In this document: piece after piece, positions 1-7,948 of the stretch
How the letters are laid out: the number at the start of each line of letters is the position of its first letter
Position numbering within the stretch: the first letter of the stretch is position 1
NCBI GenBank assembly: GCA_017853885.1
Contig: JAFMIR010000011.1
Coordinates: forward strand, 45,583 to 109,582
Direction: 5' to 3'
DNA from: Prosthecobacter sp.
Lineage (GTDB): Bacteria; Verrucomicrobiota; Verrucomicrobiia; Verrucomicrobiales; Verrucomicrobiaceae
DNA length: 64,000 bases
The notes under the pieces: model-generated
Told to the model about the DNA's origin: nothing
The model's database searches: none
Seen by the model: only the letters and a program-made list of their open reading frames with translations
Translations under genes and position numbers: made by a program

Positions 1-130
1 GCTCACCGCTCTGGAAGTCATCGGAGAAAAGCAGCTCTTTTTTGATCGCGATGGACTTTGAGGGCACCCGCGGCAAATCTGCGGCACAGGTGATGGAGAC
101 AGCGAGAAGGGAGAGGAAGAGATGGCGCAT
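1..130 (-). CDS. Secreted protein, N-terminal fragment (cut by window edge)
   Basis: Only the first 43 codons are in the window; the gene runs off the left end. The ATG (complement of 128-130) opens a clear signal peptide beginning MRHLFLSLLAVSITCAA, followed by a mature start that contains LLFSDDFQSGE. In Verrucomicrobia and Planctomycetes a DDF motif soon after the signal sequence is common in secreted proteins with DUF1080 or concanavalin-like beta-sandwich domains, but too little is visible to assign a family. It lies 26 bases downstream of cysS on the same strand, so it may be read through from cysS. The function is unknown; only secretion is supported. Confidence 0.6.
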   Translation of the reverse strand, partial: MRHLFLSLLAVSITCAADLPRVPSKSIAIKKELLFSDDFQSGE

Positions 131-156
131 GATGGTGAGGTGGCAGGAGAGATGAA

Positions 157-1563
157 TCAAGCTTTGGGAATAACGGTGAAGCCTTCTTTGCTGTCTTTGA
201 TGAGCCAGCCAGCGTCTTCGAGTTGCTTGCGCAGGCTGTCTGCGGTGGCCCAGTCCTTGGCCTGCTTCGCATTCCAGCGCTGCTGCGCCAGAGATTGGAT
301 GTCTTCAGGCACATCGGTGGCTGCTTCTTCCTGCACGGGAGGTAGCAGGATACCGAGAGCCTTGAGCATGAAATGGAGCCCGTTGCGTGCGGCGGTGGCT
401 TCTTCAGCGGAAATCGCAGTGGGCTTGATCTTGTTTAACAACCCGAAGATGCCACCGAGCGCGCCGGGCACGTTGAGATCATTCAGCAGGGTTTCCCATG
501 CGTCTTGGAAGGGACCGGGTGAAGACGGTGTGATGTTGGAAGCGAGTGACGACATGGCCTTGTCGGCCTTGGCGAGCTTTTGCAGGGCCTGGCGGGCGGA
601 GTCGAGGCTGTGAAAGGTAAAGTTGAGCGGCGCACGGTAATGGCCGGAAATGAGCACATAGCGAACTTCGGCAGCGGTGTAGCCACGTTGCCTCAGATCC
701 GAGAGCGTGTACAGGTTGCCGAGGCTTTTGCTCATCTTGCCGCCATCGACCATGAGATGGGCGACATGCATCCAGTGATGTGCGAATTGGCCGTGCGTGC
801 TGCAGCAGCTCTGCGCGATTTCGTTCTCGTGATGGGGAAAGATAAGGTCCACGCCGCCGCTGTGCAGGTCAAAGTCCTCGCCGAGGTATTCGAGAATCAT
901 GGCGCTGCATTCGAGATGCCAGCCAGGACGGCCTTCGCCCCAAGGACTGGGCCAGTAATTGATGCCGTCTTCGGGCTTGCGTGCTTTCCAGAGGGCGAAA
1001 TCGGTGAGCGAGTCTTTTGAGTACTCATCACTGTCCGTAGCGCTGGCGCCCTCGGAGGCACCGAGGCGCAGCTCGCGGTCTTCGAGATGGCTGAGGCGTC
1101 CGTAGTCCTTGAATGATGCCACGCGGAAATACACGCTGCCATCCGGTGCCGCATAAGCATGACCTTTGGCAATGAGTTTTTCGATCATCGCGACCTGATG
1201 CGGAATATGGGCGACGGCACTGGGCTCGACTTGCGGTGGCAGGAGATTCAATGAAGCACAGTCAGCGTGGAATTTCTCTGTCCAGCTGCGGGTGAAGTCA
1301 GTGAGGCTCTGACCGGACTTTTGCGAATCGCGGATCGTTTTATCATCCACATCGGTGATGTTGCGCACATGCAAGGTTGGGGTGCCAGAGGCCTCAACCA
1401 CGCGGCGCATGACATCCTGAGCCACAAAAGTGCGAAAATTACCAATGTGCGCTGGACCATAGACCGTGGGTCCACAACAATAGAAGCGTAATGTCTTGCC
1501 ATCGAGCGGCTTCACCTCGCGGTCGGTGCGGGTCAGGGTATCGTGGAGTTTCAGGGCTGGCAT
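157..1563 (-). CDS. cysS: Cysteinyl-tRNA synthetase
   Basis: The enzyme charges tRNA-Cys with cysteine in the cytoplasm. The 468-residue product has the usual family length. The class I signature HIGN is at residues 39-42 and KMSKS at 276-280. Zinc-ligand candidates are Cys30 in CCGPTVYG, the Cys of GWHLECSAM near residue 219, and the HHENE segment near 244-248. The ATG at 1563 places the first beta strand (LRFYCCGPT) at the expected distance. It is followed on the same strand by a secreted-protein gene. A short GAATG-type repeat sits just upstream. Identification is secure. Confidence 0.97.
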   Translation of the reverse strand: MPALKLHDTLTRTDREVKPLDGKTLRFYCCGPTVYGPAHIGNFRTFVAQDVMRRVVEASGTPTLHVRNITDVDDKTIRDSQKSGQSLTDFTRSWTEKFHADCASLNLLPPQVEPSAVAHIPHQVAMIEKLIAKGHAYAAPDGSVYFRVASFKDYGRLSHLEDRELRLGASEGASATDSDEYSKDSLTDFALWKARKPEDGINYWPSPWGEGRPGWHLECSAMILEYLGEDFDLHSGGVDLIFPHHENEIAQSCCSTHGQFAHHWMHVAHLMVDGGKMSKSLGNLYTLSDLRQRGYTAAEVRYVLISGHYRAPLNFTFHSLDSARQALQKLAKADKAMSSLASNITPSSPGPFQDAWETLLNDLNVPGALGGIFGLLNKIKPTAISAEEATAARNGLHFMLKALGILLPPVQEEAATDVPEDIQSLAQQRWNAKQAKDWATADSLRKQLEDAGWLIKDSKEGFTVIPKA

Positions 1564-1578
1564 GAGGGCCGGGAAAGT

Positions 1579-1612
1579 GAATGACGAATGACGAATGTCG
1601 AATGCGGAATGG
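1579..1612. repeat. Intergenic GAATGACG-type word repeat
   Basis: The stretch consists of degenerate 7-9 base words (GAATGACG, AATGACG, AATGTCG, AATGCGG) in tandem between cysS and the serine hydrolase. Similar word-like runs occur at 4565-4587, 5010-5038 and 40214-40232. From memory, such runs are dispersed in Verrucomicrobia intergenic regions. No function is evident. Confidence 0.5.
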
Positions 1613-1626
1613 CTTGGGCTGGCCTC

Positions 1627-2802
1627 TCAGGCATAAAGGTGATCCACAAGGCCACGCACCTTGGGTCCCGGCAGGGCACCGCCTTCCATCTGATTCATCA
1701 CATAGGCAAAAGCGATTCCATTTTCCGGATCGGCGAAAGCCATGCTGCCACCCGCACCAGGATGTCCAAAAGCTCTTTTCGATGGGCCATAGAGTTGGCG
1801 GAGTTTCCGACCATGGGTCATCGAATCTGGATCGAGATCGACTGGATCATGCATCACTCCTGCGGCGAATGCGATGGGTGTCAGCAGTACGGAGTCTTCC
1901 TTTTGGCAGATTGGAGTGTCGAGCTGCTGGATCACTGTTGTTGGCACGATTTGCTTGCTGAGCCACTGTCCGCCATCAGCCAGCATCGCGTAAAACCTTG
2001 CCAACCCCGAGGCGCTGCCCACACCACCCATGCTGGCATAACCACGCGTCCAAGTCTCGCTCCGATTGAAATCGCTCACTGCATTCAATCCGGAAGGAGA
2101 TTGGAAGCTTCGGATCGTCAGTGAGTTGGGCGTATGGAACGCTTTGAGAAACGGTTGCTCAGCATCGGCGGCGGTGATCTTTCCCGGATAGATGGGTGAG
2201 ACGCGATGAAACTGCGCCTCGGGCAGCCCGATCCAAAAATCGAGTTCCATCGGCTTGCCGATGATTTGATGAAAAAACTCCCCGAGGGATCCTGCACTTG
2301 TCAATCGTCGAACGATCTCATCGAGAAGGAATCCAAAGGTCCTTGCATGATAGCCCTGCTTTGTGCCTGGCACCCATAGTGGCTGTTGGTTTTCTAGCGC
2401 CTTGATGACCGATTCGTATTCAAGGATCGACACGCGCTCATCAAGGGCACACAGGCCTGCTGTATGCGTGAAGAGATGCTGAAAAAGCACTTCTGTCTTG
2501 CCGCCTCCGGCGAACTCAGGCCACACTTCCGCCACTGGACACTCGAGCGGCAGACCTGCCTGATGAAGTGCCAACAGTGCAGCAACTGCAGCAGGTCCCT
2601 TGGTGGCCGACCATACGGGAACCAGGGTATTTGAGGTCCATGCTTGGCTGCGGGCCCGGTCGCAGTGTCCATGAGCAAGTGAGAGCCATTCACGACCCTG
2701 CTGCCAAATGGAAACCGATGCGCCGATGTCTCCACGGATGTGGAAGTTCTCCTCAAACCAGGCGGTTACAGACTCCAGCCGTTGGGGCGTGAGCGTGATC
2801 AT
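1627..2802 (-). CDS. Serine hydrolase, beta-lactamase/class C family
   Basis: This 391-residue protein belongs to the beta-lactamase-related serine hydrolases (PBP4*, esterase EstB and similar). It shows the SxxK nucleophile motif in PVWSATKG (near residue 66) and a C-terminal block with GHPGAGGS that corresponds to the family's HxG/KTG-like strand. No signal peptide is visible, so it is probably cytoplasmic. The substrate cannot be told; esterase or peptidase activity is more likely than antibiotic resistance. Its start overlaps the stop of the upstream TPR gene by four bases (ATGA), so the two are translationally coupled. Confidence 0.82.
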   Translation of the reverse strand: MITLTPQRLESVTAWFEENFHIRGDIGASVSIWQQGREWLSLAHGHCDRARSQAWTSNTLVPVWSATKGPAAVAALLALHQAGLPLECPVAEVWPEFAGGGKTEVLFQHLFTHTAGLCALDERVSILEYESVIKALENQQPLWVPGTKQGYHARTFGFLLDEIVRRLTSAGSLGEFFHQIIGKPMELDFWIGLPEAQFHRVSPIYPGKITAADAEQPFLKAFHTPNSLTIRSFQSPSGLNAVSDFNRSETWTRGYASMGGVGSASGLARFYAMLADGGQWLSKQIVPTTVIQQLDTPICQKEDSVLLTPIAFAAGVMHDPVDLDPDSMTHGRKLRQLYGPSKRAFGHPGAGGSMAFADPENGIAFAYVMNQMEGGALPGPKVRGLVDHLYA

Positions 2803-3287
2803 GCCGTGGTCTTGCTCTGGAGCTTCTCACGCAGAGCGGCGAGGTCCGGGTCCTTCCGTGCATGGCACCGCAGGCTCTGGTCCATGTCGAAGGCCTGCTT
2901 CAAATAGCGCAAGGCCTTATCCAACTGGCCGAGTTTAGCGTGATAGCAGCCCATGTTGTAGAAATACACAGGCTTCGTGCGCAGCTCGGCTGGTCCTCGG
3001 CTAAGGAAATCCAGTGCCTCCGCCGTGCGGCCCATCTCATGGAGGCAAAAGGCCGCGTGAATGAACCCGCCCGGCTCCGCAGGCTCCGCTAGGCACAAAG
3101 CGGATGCCAACGCAAAGGCCTCTTCCCACTGATGCTCACCCATGAGGCAAAGCAGCGTGATTTCAATGACATCCACCCGAGCCTGCGCCTCAACAGGCAG
3201 CGCTGCCAGTTCCTCCCGGGCCTCCTTGAGGAGACCCAGCTCGAGGTAGCCTTGAGCGGCTGAGATGTGTCGGTCTGAATCGGTCAT
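2799..3287 (-). CDS. TPR-repeat protein
   Basis: The 162-residue product begins SDRHISAAQGYLELGLLKEA and carries about three tetratricopeptide-like helical pairs; the clearest is the block with YNMGCYHAKLGQLDKAL near residues 113-129, preceded by a repeat around AAFCLHEMGRTAEAL. Such proteins are usually scaffolds for protein contacts. There is no signal peptide or membrane segment. It is the first gene of a two-gene unit with the serine hydrolase, overlapping it by four bases. No specific partner can be named. Confidence 0.8.
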   Translation of the reverse strand: MTDSDRHISAAQGYLELGLLKEAREELAALPVEAQARVDVIEITLLCLMGEHQWEEAFALASALCLAEPAEPGGFIHAAFCLHEMGRTAEALDFLSRGPAELRTKPVYFYNMGCYHAKLGQLDKALRYLKQAFDMDQSLRCHARKDPDLAALREKLQSKTTA

Positions 3288-3388
3288 GGGTGGTGGAATG
3301 GCCGGGATATTCTATATGCGGGAGGAGATGAAATCGCATGCGCTATTTCAGAACAAGAATTTTTCAATATCAGACGCTCGGATGCGCG

Positions 3389-4516
3389 TCAGATCACCGG
3401 TCCGGCGGTGTCCTGCCACTTGGTGTGAAATTCATGATACACAATCGGGCTGATCTCGCTGGGTTTGATTTCACTGCGCCCGCCCCAAAACACATTGGTA
3501 TAAAGTAGTGGAACATTGACGTCGGCCAAGTGTTTGTCGATGGCGGCCTTGTGTGCGAGCACGGTTTCTTTGTCTGTGCCGTGGATCACACCCATGATGT
3601 TCACATTGGCGAAACGCTCGCCGCCCTCACGCCAGTAGCAGTGTGTCATAATCGGGTGGCGGCCCACTTCGCTGCCTGCGCGTTCCTCCATGCCTTGAGG
3701 CACGCGCCAATGGAAGAGCGCGTTGAAGCGTGTCACACGTTGTCCAGTCGCACTCGGCTTCACATGCTCCAAGAAAGTCGAGAAGCGGCCAATGACACCT
3801 TTTTGATCGAGTTGCTTGGCCACTTCGCAAAAACGTTCCAGGCTCACACCGGCATCTTTAGCCCTTCCAGCCCAAGGTTCAGGGCCGATTTCATCGGATT
3901 TGAGGTCGCCCTTGAGGTGGAGCAGCACGTTCCATTCCTCCGCGTCGAGGTCGGCGATGTTGGTGGTCATCATCTTTGCCGGTTCGTCCGCTTTCTCACC
4001 GGGCTCCATGGTCTTGCGGCGCACGTGCCCCACACCCAGCGCAAAAATGCCATGCGCCTGCATGGTGTAATAATCCTCGGCACCGATGAGGCGTTTTAGC
4101 ACATCGCAGTGATCGTTGATGTTGCGGTCCTGCGGCACCTTGAGTGTCGTCCACAGGCGGAAATCACTGCCGCTGACCTCGCGGTCTGTGCTGCGAAGCA
4201 CAACGTGGCCACTGAATGGGTCCTGCTTGAAGAGGAAATCAAAGGCTGCATCCAGCTTCTCCGTCGGCAGCTTCCACGCCACGAGGGCTCCTTCGGCCAA
4301 CTTGTTGGCAAGGAGTGTCTGGCGCACGCGGCGGATCACGCCTGCCGCCAGCATGGCCCGAATGTGTTCCACGACGCTATCGAAAGGTAGGCCGCTCTGC
4401 TCCGCGATGAACTGGAAAGGGTGCTGATGAAATCCTTTCACACGGTCCTCGCTCACAGCGAGGATTTGTGCGTTCACAGGATCGTTGTGTTCAGTGGGAA
4501 TGAGGGCGTCTGGCAT
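3389..4516 (-). CDS. Siroheme decarboxylase-like protein, fused two-module (Lrp/AsnC-type)
   Basis: About 375 residues with two copies of a winged-helix plus Lrp/AsnC-like module, as in the AhbA/AhbB and NirD/NirL/NirG/NirH siroheme decarboxylases, which remove two carboxylates from siroheme on the alternative heme or heme d1 route. The first module starts with an HTH (residues ~10-60, ending GVIRRVRQTLL). The second has LDQKGVIGRFSTFLEH and then HPIMTHCYWREGGERFANVN, close to the family's HCYxR active-site block. ATG 4516 is preferred over an in-frame TTG at 4528. It diverges from the DUF721-CbiX pair; CbiX makes siroheme-type products, which supports the assignment. An amino-acid-responsive Lrp regulator is the main alternative. 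Confidence 0.68.
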   Translation of the reverse strand: MPDALIPTEHNDPVNAQILAVSEDRVKGFHQHPFQFIAEQSGLPFDSVVEHIRAMLAAGVIRRVRQTLLANKLAEGALVAWKLPTEKLDAAFDFLFKQDPFSGHVVLRSTDREVSGSDFRLWTTLKVPQDRNINDHCDVLKRLIGAEDYYTMQAHGIFALGVGHVRRKTMEPGEKADEPAKMMTTNIADLDAEEWNVLLHLKGDLKSDEIGPEPWAGRAKDAGVSLERFCEVAKQLDQKGVIGRFSTFLEHVKPSATGQRVTRFNALFHWRVPQGMEERAGSEVGRHPIMTHCYWREGGERFANVNIMGVIHGTDKETVLAHKAAIDKHLADVNVPLLYTNVFWGGRSEIKPSEISPIVYHEFHTKWQDTAGPVI

Positions 4517-4564
4517 GGTTGGGGGCAAATCGAGACGCCACCCATAGCGGCAGCCTCGAAGAAT

Positions 4565-4587
4565 GCGAGATTTGAAATTTGCGATTT
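4565..4587. repeat. Intergenic GATTTGAAATTTGCGATTT repeat
   Basis: This AT-rich run of GATTTGAAATTTG-type words sits in the divergent region between the siroheme-decarboxylase-like gene and the DUF721 gene. It resembles a dispersed extragenic element that I recall from several environmental bacterial phyla. It contains the internal near-palindrome AAATTTGCGATTT. Function is unknown. Confidence 0.4.
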
Positions 4588-4611
4588 AGCAAGCAGGGGT
4601 TGCCGTTTAGC

Positions 4612-4998
4612 ATGGGCCTTATGTCCGATCGCAAACCCACGCCCCAGCAACTCATGCGCCACCGTCTCGTCGCAGCGTGGCGTGGTGTATCAGACGGCCC
4701 CGTCATCACGCTGCCCACGCTTAGCGTGGCCGATCTGGCTCCAAAGATCGTCGCAGCGGCCGGGCTTGCCGATCGTGTGAAATTGGAGGACGTGCTCTCC
4801 GCTTGGCAGGAAATCGTCGGCGACTTGCTTTTCAAACTCACGCGCCCTGACAGCATCGAGCGTGGTGTTCTCACCGTGCGTCTGACCCAGCCCTCTGCGC
4901 ATCATGCTCTGATGCTCGAAAAGTCGAAGATACTCAAGCGACTCCAAGCCAAGCTGCCAGGCGCCAAAATTCGCGACATCCGCTTCCGTCATGGATGA
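4612..4998 (+). CDS. DUF721 (DciA-like) protein
   Basis: A 128-residue basic protein of the DUF721 family. In several phyla DciA loads or assists the replicative helicase DnaB; DUF721 is also the ancestor of small RNA/DNA-binding proteins. The diagnostic core is VLSAWQEIVGDLL followed by GVLTVRLTQPSAHHALMLEK and a C-terminal IRDIRFRHG strand. The ATG at 4612 and a second one at 4621 are both possible; neither has a strong Shine-Dalgarno, although AGGGG lies 12 bases before 4612. Its stop overlaps the next gene's first ATG by four bases (ATGA), suggesting co-translation with the chelatase. Confidence 0.78.
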   Translation: MGLMSDRKPTPQQLMRHRLVAAWRGVSDGPVITLPTLSVADLAPKIVAAAGLADRVKLEDVLSAWQEIVGDLLFKLTRPDSIERGVLTVRLTQPSAHHALMLEKSKILKRLQAKLPGAKIRDIRFRHG

Positions 4999-6506
4999 CG
5001 TATGTCACGTTCGTCATCCTTCATCCTCCTTCATCCTTGTCACACGCACACGCTGCCCTCATCCTTATTGGTCACGGTTCCACCATGAACCCTGATTCCA
5101 GTGCCCCAACGCATCTTCATGCCGATGAAATCCGACGCAGGGGACTCTTTTGCGAAGTGGCTTGCTGTTTTTGGAAAGAAGAGCCGAATATGCGGGAGGT
5201 TTATGAAATGGTGGAGAGCGATGTTATCTACATCGTGCCCAATTTCATCAGTGAGGGCTATTTCTGCCAGCAGGTTCTACCGCGTGAGTTGCGGGTTGAG
5301 GGTCCCATTACGCATCGCGATGGCAAAACGATTCACTATTGCGATCCTGTCGGCATTCATCCCAACATGACCCGCTTGCTCCTGCAACGTGCGGATGAAG
5401 TCGCGCCCGGCGTCCCGCGTGATCAGACCAGTCTCATCATCGTTGGGCACGGCACGAATCTGAATGAGAATTCCCGCAAGGTGATTGAGGATCAAGTGTC
5501 GCTCATCAGCAATGGTGGCTATGGCTTTGCGGAGGTCGTGGATGCCTACATGGAGGAAGCACCTTTCGTGGCTGACTGGGCTAAGATGACCAGCGCGCCA
5601 AATGTCGTCGTTGTGCCATTCTTCATCGCTGATGGGCTTCATAGCTTTCAGGACATTCCCGTGTTGCTGGGTATGCGTGAAGAGACCGGTGCGGCCCTGA
5701 GTGAACTGGGCGTCTTCCATCAAAATCCGCACCAGCTCCAAGGCCGTTTGCTGTATTACAGTGGTGCCATCGGCACTGAGCCGCTCATGGCGGATGTCAT
5801 TCTCGACCAAGTCCATGACTTTGATGCAAAGCATGGTATTCAAAATATCGGCTCCAAGGTCAGTCCAAGACTGAATGACCAGCTTATCGCATGGCTTGAG
5901 CTTGGTCGTAATGTCATTGGCGAAATCGCCATTGCGAGGAGTGAGAAAGGTTCATTTGTGCTACGTCATGTCGCTGACCAAGCTCGCACGGATTTGATCC
6001 CTTATCATGGATCCGTGGAAGCCCGAGAGCTCGCACGCTATGACGATTCAGGCAAATTTCGTCCGTTGCACTCCGCGCCCACGCTCAAACATGGATGGGA
6101 ACTGCATCTAGGCAGCCTCGATGAGCTGCGCCTTGCACTCGATTTTTTCTACCCTGCGGCTGTCGGCAGCGCCTCAAGGCTCGAAAAAAGCAGCTTGAGT
6201 GCCACGCCACTGCGTGAATTGCTGGGCAGGCAGACTGGTATGTATCGCTTCACCAATACGATCAGTGATGATCATGCCTTCAGTATGGTGGCCAAGACTT
6301 GTGCTTCCAAAAATTGTCTTCGTCGCATCCTATGGCCACTCACACCTGAGCAGCCACTCCCAACCGATGAATCAAAAGCGCAGACCGGTGCCATTCCTTT
6401 GCTCTGCCTCGAAGCATGCCCGCATATTGTTTCTGCTGCTCGGAAGGTTGCCAAGGAGGCATTCGAAGCAAAAGAAGCAGCCCGAATCGCTTCGCAGTCG
6501 GTTTGA
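4995..6506 (+). CDS. CbiX-type sirohydrochlorin chelatase with C-terminal DR2241-like Fe-S domain
   Basis: 503 residues. Two CbiX-like modules are visible: the first around LILIGHGSTMNPDS (residues ~22-35) and the second around LIIVGHGTNLNENS, followed by VVVVPFFIADGLHS. CbiX inserts Fe or Co into sirohydrochlorin. The C-terminal third has four cysteines in KTCASKNCLRR and LLCLEACPH, matching the 4Fe-4S domain of Deinococcus DR2241. The annotated ATG overlaps the DUF721 stop, but residues 6-14 are encoded by an intergenic-type repeat (5010-5038); an in-frame TTG at 5037 (giving SHAHAALILIGHG) may be the true start. The neighbouring siroheme-decarboxylase-like gene suggests siroheme or heme synthesis rather than cobalamin. 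Confidence 0.8.
   Translation: MTYVTFVILHPPSSLSHAHAALILIGHGSTMNPDSSAPTHLHADEIRRRGLFCEVACCFWKEEPNMREVYEMVESDVIYIVPNFISEGYFCQQVLPRELRVEGPITHRDGKTIHYCDPVGIHPNMTRLLLQRADEVAPGVPRDQTSLIIVGHGTNLNENSRKVIEDQVSLISNGGYGFAEVVDAYMEEAPFVADWAKMTSAPNVVVVPFFIADGLHSFQDIPVLLGMREETGAALSELGVFHQNPHQLQGRLLYYSGAIGTEPLMADVILDQVHDFDAKHGIQNIGSKVSPRLNDQLIAWLELGRNVIGEIAIARSEKGSFVLRHVADQARTDLIPYHGSVEARELARYDDSGKFRPLHSAPTLKHGWELHLGSLDELRLALDFFYPAAVGSASRLEKSSLSATPLRELLGRQTGMYRFTNTISDDHAFSMVAKTCASKNCLRRILWPLTPEQPLPTDESKAQTGAIPLLCLEACPHIVSAARKVAKEAFEAKEAARIASQSV
5010..5038. repeat. TTCATCCT-type word repeat at the chelatase start
   Basis: The run consists of TTCGTCATCC, TTCATCCTCC and TTCATCCTT words and is related in style to the other intergenic word repeats in the window. 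It falls inside the first 15 codons of the chelatase reading frame, which argues that translation may really begin after it, at TTG 5037. Confidence 0.4.
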
Positions 6507-6530
6507 TGTTCCAAACAAGTTCAAGACGGA

Positions 6531-7820
6531 TCAGACGGTCAGCGGCCCTATTGCAGGCTCGGCGAGCAGTTTTTGCACCTCTTCGACGAGACGCGCGGCA
6601 GGCACAGAAGCTTGCGAGCGGGCAACGAGGTTTTTCACGATGACCTCGGGATATTCGGCGCCGAAGACAACAGCAAAACGGGCTTTGCGGTCTTCGGCCG
6701 CCTGAAATTGCTTGCCCACTTTTTGAGCGGCGAAAGGGTAGTCGATGAGCACGCCGACGGCACGAAGCTGCTGAATCGCTGCGAGGGCGTGCGCACGCTG
6801 GGCTTCATCGGCAATGACAACAAAAGCGTCGATGCTGCTGGCGGCGAGGAGGGCGCTGGTGAGCTTCATCTGTGCGCCGGGCGTACGCTTGAGCAGGATG
6901 CCGAGCACAACATCGCCCATGGCAAAGCCTGCGGCGGGCATATCCACGTTTCCATCGCTGATGAGGGCGCAGAGCTTATCGTAGGTGCCGCCACCGGCGA
7001 GGGCGCGGAGGCCGTGTTTCAAATCGAAGACCTCGAAGACGACGCCGGTGTAGTAGGCAAGGCCACGCACGATGGTGGCGTCGATTCGCACGTATTGCCA
7101 AAGGCCGCGGGCGGTGAGGTTGGCCTTCAATTCGGCGAAGGCGGGGTGGTTTTCATCCGTGGAGGCCATGAAGGCTCTCACCTCAGCGGTGGTGAGGCCG
7201 ATCTCGCCGAGTTTTTTCTCGGTCTCGTCCGGCTTCGCACGCTCGATCTTGTCGATGATGCTGAGGAAGGCGGTGGCGTGCTCTGCAGCAATGTTTTTCT
7301 CGGCGAGAAAGCCGTTCCAGATCTCGCGATTGCTGAGACGGATGATGAAGTCGTCGGCGCTCACGCCGAACTCGCGCATGGTGTCGATGGCCAGCGAGAT
7401 GAGCTCCGCGGCGGTGGCGGGGCCGCTGTCGCCGAGGATGTCAGCATTGAACTGGATGAACTCGCGGCCACGGCCCTCCTGTGGCTCCTCATAGCGGAAG
7501 CAGGGGCCGATTTGGAACCACTTGATGGGCTTCTTGAAGTCACGCTGGCGTGCAGTGGCCATGCGGGCGAGCGACGGCGTCACCTCCGGGCGCAGCGTGA
7601 TTTCGCGGTCGGCCTTGTCGCGGAAGCAGAAGAGCTGCGCGGTGATTTCGTTGCCGCTTTTTTTGCGAAACAAGTCGGTGCTCTCCACGATGGGCGCCTC
7701 ATACTCGACGAAGCCATAACGACGCGCGACGGCGCGCCAGGTGTCGGCGATGTAATTGCGCGTCGCGCATTCTTCGGGGAAGAAGTCGCGGAAGCCTTTG
7801 ACGGTGCGGAAGGTGGACAT
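6531..7820 (-). CDS. hisS: Histidyl-tRNA synthetase
   Basis: A 429-residue class II synthetase that charges tRNA-His. Motif 2 is seen in GPCFRYEEPQEGRGREF (near residue 107) and the histidine-binding motif in IVRGLAYYTGVVFEVFD (near 257). The C-terminal anticodon-binding domain follows from about residue 330. Length and start (MSTFRTVKGFRDFFPEE) match the family. It diverges from recF across a 126-base gap holding a long inverted repeat, and converges on the chelatase with 24 bases between stops. A very long open frame on the opposite strand is a shadow. Confidence 0.97.
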   Translation of the reverse strand: MSTFRTVKGFRDFFPEECATRNYIADTWRAVARRYGFVEYEAPIVESTDLFRKKSGNEITAQLFCFRDKADREITLRPEVTPSLARMATARQRDFKKPIKWFQIGPCFRYEEPQEGRGREFIQFNADILGDSGPATAAELISLAIDTMREFGVSADDFIIRLSNREIWNGFLAEKNIAAEHATAFLSIIDKIERAKPDETEKKLGEIGLTTAEVRAFMASTDENHPAFAELKANLTARGLWQYVRIDATIVRGLAYYTGVVFEVFDLKHGLRALAGGGTYDKLCALISDGNVDMPAAGFAMGDVVLGILLKRTPGAQMKLTSALLAASSIDAFVVIADEAQRAHALAAIQQLRAVGVLIDYPFAAQKVGKQFQAAEDRKARFAVVFGAEYPEVIVKNLVARSQASVPAARLVEEVQKLLAEPAIGPLTV

Positions 7821-7852
7821 GAGGCGCGATTCATCCGTGCGCAGGCCTTCAA

Positions 7853-7948
7853 ATCAAGCAAAGAGCGAAGGGTGGAGAGCAAAGAACTCAGAAAATGCCT
7901 GTGCAGGGTTGCGGCTCTCCGCTCTCTGCCCTTAGCTCTTTGCTTGAT
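7853..7948. repeat. Long imperfect inverted repeat in the hisS-recF divergent region
   Basis: The 28-base arm 7853-7880 (starting ATCAAGCAAAGAGC) and the arm 7921-7948 (ending GCTCTTTGCTTGAT) are reverse complements at 25 of 28 positions, separated by 40 bases. The right arm ends on the AT of the recF start codon, so a transcript could fold a stem directly over the recF initiation region. It may be a mobile palindromic element or a regulatory structure; the sequence alone cannot decide. Confidence 0.6.

Noticed and set aside
6573..7946. Plus-strand open frame of 458 codons before recF.
   Set aside because: It is antisense to hisS with low-complexity Gly/Glu/Ala composition; recF starts at ATG 7947.
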